A stretch of 64,000 nt of DNA. It comes from CAVSRC01 sp963750065 (GTDB taxonomy: Bacteria > Pseudomonadota > Alphaproteobacteria > Rhizobiales > Kaistiaceae). Every line of letters starts with the position of its first letter. The first letter of the stretch is position 1. The position numbers were made by a program, and so were the translations under genes. The stretch is from NCBI GenBank assembly GCA_963750065.1, contig CAVVPK010000010.1, positions 89,476-153,475 of the forward strand, read 5' to 3'. Below the pieces are notes generated by a model. The model did no database searches and had not been told where the DNA came from. It saw only the letters and a list, made by a program, of their open reading frames with translations. This document shows positions 62,307 through 64,000 of this stretch, in pieces.

Positions 62307-63424
62307 ACGTGGAAGCCCTTGCCGCCCGCGGGCGCTCGGCGTCGGCCCTGCTCGACGCGCTGCCGCACCCAGTTGTGCTGCTCAACGCCGAGGGCCATAT
62401 CGCAGAAGCCAACGCGGCGGCGGAGAATTTCTTCCAGGCTTCGACCACCGTGCTCAGCCGCCACCCGCTGTCCTATTTCGTGCCCTTCGGCAGCCCGTTG
62501 CTGGCGCTGGTCGACCAGGTGCGCGAGCGCAACGCGCCGGTCAACGAATACCGCGTCGATATCGGCACGCCGCGCAATGGTGGTGAGCGCGTCGTCGATA
62601 TTTATGCTGCGCCCAGCCAGGATCATCAGAACGGCGTCGTCATCGTGCTGCAGGAGCGCTCGATGGCCGACAAGATGGACCGCCAGCTCATCCATCGCAG
62701 TGCCGCGCGCACCGTCACCGGCCTGGCGTCAATGCTCGCCCACGAGATCAAGAACCCGCTTTCCGGCATCCGCGGTGCGGCGCAACTGCTGGAATCGAAC
62801 GTCAACGACGACGATCGGGCGCTCACCCGGCTGATCTGCGACGAGGCCGACCGCATCGTCAAGCTGGTCGACCGCATGGAAGTGTTCTCCGACGAGCGGC
62901 CGCTGGAAGTCGAGCCGGTCAATATCCACGCGGTGCTCGATCACGTCCGCCGGCTGGCACGCACCGGCTTCGCCCGCTCGATCAAGATCAGCGACGAATA
63001 CGATCCGTCGCTTCCCCCTGTGCCGGCCAATCGCGACCAGCTCATCCAGGTGTTCCTCAACCTGGTCAAGAACGCCGCCGAATCGGTCGACGGAGCCAGC
63101 GACGGCGAGATCATTCTGACCACGGCCTTCAAGCCGGGCTACCGCCTGTCGGTGCCGGGCAATCCGAGCAAGGTGACGCTGCCGCTGGAATTCTGCGTGC
63201 GCGACAATGGCCCCGGCGTGCCCGAGGAGATGATCCCGCACCTCTTCGATCCGTTCGTCACCACCAAGGCCAACGGCTCGGGGCTGGGGCTCGCTCTGGT
63301 CGCCAAGATCATCCGCGACCACGGCGGCGTCATCGAATGCGAGTCGCAGCCGCGGCGCACTGTGTTTCGCGTTCTGATGCCGGCCTGGCCGGGTCCGACC
63401 GACAGTAGTTTCAGGAACGATTGA
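62303..63424 (+). CDS. ntrB: Nitrogen regulation sensor histidine kinase NtrB
   Basis: Soluble kinase of 373 aa without membrane segments. It has a PAS domain (about residues 12-118), the phospho-acceptor His147 in LAHEIKNPLSGIRGAAQLLE, the N box NLVKNAAESV, G1 RDNGPGVPEE, the F region and G2 GSGLGLALVAKI. Nitrogen status is relayed by PII and passed to NtrC, encoded 2 bases downstream. ATG 62303 overlaps the dusB stop. Confidence 0.96.
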   Translation: MNVEALAARGRSASALLDALPHPVVLLNAEGHIAEANAAAENFFQASTTVLSRHPLSYFVPFGSPLLALVDQVRERNAPVNEYRVDIGTPRNGGERVVDIYAAPSQDHQNGVVIVLQERSMADKMDRQLIHRSAARTVTGLASMLAHEIKNPLSGIRGAAQLLESNVNDDDRALTRLICDEADRIVKLVDRMEVFSDERPLEVEPVNIHAVLDHVRRLARTGFARSIKISDEYDPSLPPVPANRDQLIQVFLNLVKNAAESVDGASDGEIILTTAFKPGYRLSVPGNPSKVTLPLEFCVRDNGPGVPEEMIPHLFDPFVTTKANGSGLGLALVAKIIRDHGGVIECESQPRRTVFRVLMPAWPGPTDSSFRND

Positions 63425-63426
63425 CC

Positions 63427-64000
63427 ATGCCCCTCGGCAATATCCTCGTGGCCGACGACGACTCGGCGATCCGCACGGTGCTCAACCAGGCGCTGTCCAG
63501 GGCCGGTTATCAGGTGCGGCTGACCTCGAACGCGGCGACGCTGTGGCGCTGGGTGAGCGAGGGCGACGGCGACCTGGTCATCACCGACGTGGTGATGCCC
63601 GACGAGAACATCTTCGACCTCCTGCCGCGCATCAAGCGGACGCGGCCCGATCTGCCGATCATCGTCATGAGCGCGCAGAACACGTTCATGACCGCCATCC
63701 GCGCCTCGGAGCGGGGGGCCTACGAATACCTGCCCAAGCCGTTCGACCTCAAGGAGCTGATCGGCATCGTCGGCCGGGCCCTGTCCGAGCCGCGCAACCG
63801 GCGCCCGGAAACGGCGAGCGAGGAGCCGGGCGACAACATTCCGCTGGTCGGCCGCTCGCCGGCCATGCAGGACATCTATCGCGTGCTTGCCCGGCTGATG
63901 CAGACCGACCTGACGGTGATGATCGCCGGCGAATCGGGTACCGGCAAGGAGTTGGTGGCTCGTGCCCTGCACGACTACGGCAAGCGGCACAACGGCCCCT
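63427..64000 (+). CDS. ntrC: Nitrogen regulation response regulator NtrC (cut by the window end)
   Basis: N-terminal 191 residues only. The receiver domain starts ILVADDDSAIRTVLNQALS with acidic pair, phospho-acceptor Asp54 in DLVITDVVMPDEN and Lys in YLPKPFDLKEL. The sigma-54-interacting AAA+ domain begins around residue 138 (LVGRSPAMQDIYRVLARL) and reaches the Walker A GESGTGKELVARAL. The rest, including the GAFTGA loop and Fis-type HTH, is beyond the window. No stop is present, so the gene is open at the 3' end. Confidence 0.95.
   Translation, partial: MPLGNILVADDDSAIRTVLNQALSRAGYQVRLTSNAATLWRWVSEGDGDLVITDVVMPDENIFDLLPRIKRTRPDLPIIVMSAQNTFMTAIRASERGAYEYLPKPFDLKELIGIVGRALSEPRNRRPETASEEPGDNIPLVGRSPAMQDIYRVLARLMQTDLTVMIAGESGTGKELVARALHDYGKRHNGP

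Overview
This is a GC-rich, gene-dense chromosomal segment from an alphaproteobacterium, most probably order Hyphomicrobiales (Rhizobiales). The evidence is the conserved gene order (pyrH-frr-uppS-cdsA-dxr-rseP-bamA-fabZ-lpxA-lpxI-lpxB-gltA; comEC/lexA/moeA/moaC/trpC-D-G-E/ppiD; tpiA-secG-pyrG-kdsA-eno-ftsB-pdhABC-lpd-lipA-ispDF-dusB-ntrBC), a GTTC-N7-GTTC LexA box, a fused ispDF, and long palindromic intergenic repeats of the kind common in this order. I cannot name a genus. I found no tRNA, rRNA, CRISPR array, insertion sequence, integrase or phage gene, and no gene-free stretch longer than about 250 bases.

Layout. 1-11.7 kb, plus strand: translation and envelope genes, with UMP kinase, ribosome recycling factor, the isoprenoid and phospholipid genes uppS-cdsA-dxr, the site-2 protease rseP, bamA, and the lipid A genes fabZ-lpxA-lpxI-lpxB. 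lpxD, normally between bamA and fabZ, is absent. 11.8-15.3 kb: gltA and gltX (minus) and a GNAT gene. 15.5-19.5 kb: glnS and comEC (plus). 19.5-28.6 kb, minus: one long co-oriented block ppiD-trpE-trpG-trpD-trpC-GNAT-moaC-moeA-lexA, several genes overlapping by 4 bases, with lexA carrying its own SOS promoter. 28.7-31.2 kb, minus: an Old Yellow Enzyme homologue and a CBS-domain protein. 31.2-46.8 kb: conserved tpiA, secG, pyrG, kdsA, eno and ftsB, with accessory genes between them (NIPSNAP, methyltransferase, hydrolase, VWA protein, glyoxalase-like protein, DUF6159-type membrane protein, GNAT, TMEM175-like channel, queF, DUF1835 protein, PhzS-like flavin monooxygenase). 47-59.5 kb: the pyruvate dehydrogenase genes pdhA-pdhB-pdhC, then lpdA and lipA, interrupted by accessory genes (GNAT, TetA-like MFS, small secreted protein, Gfo/Idh oxidoreductase, beta-helical membrane protein, two GlsB-like membrane proteins). 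59.5-64 kb: cinA and ispDF (minus), then dusB-ntrB-ntrC (plus), with ntrC cut by the window end.

Functionally, the window joins central carbon flow (tpiA, eno, PDH, gltA, and lipoylation by lipA) with isoprenoid, lipid A and outer-membrane assembly, tryptophan and molybdopterin synthesis, SOS control and nitrogen control. Two near-identical FNR/FixK-type boxes lie upstream of tpiA and eno, suggesting oxygen-responsive control of lower glycolysis; this is inferred from sequence only.

Data quality. Five loci carry single-base indels that break otherwise well conserved proteins: bamA (two compensating), secG (G-run), a NIPSNAP gene, a VWA gene (four) and a GNAT gene. Because essential genes are among them, assembly or sequencing errors are the simplest explanation for at least some, and frame-dependent conclusions there should be checked against reads. 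I did not find a convincing previously undescribed multi-gene system; the best leads are regulatory (the paired FNR-type boxes, the gltA palindrome, the hairpin masking the start of the glyoxalase-like gene) and the missing lpxD.
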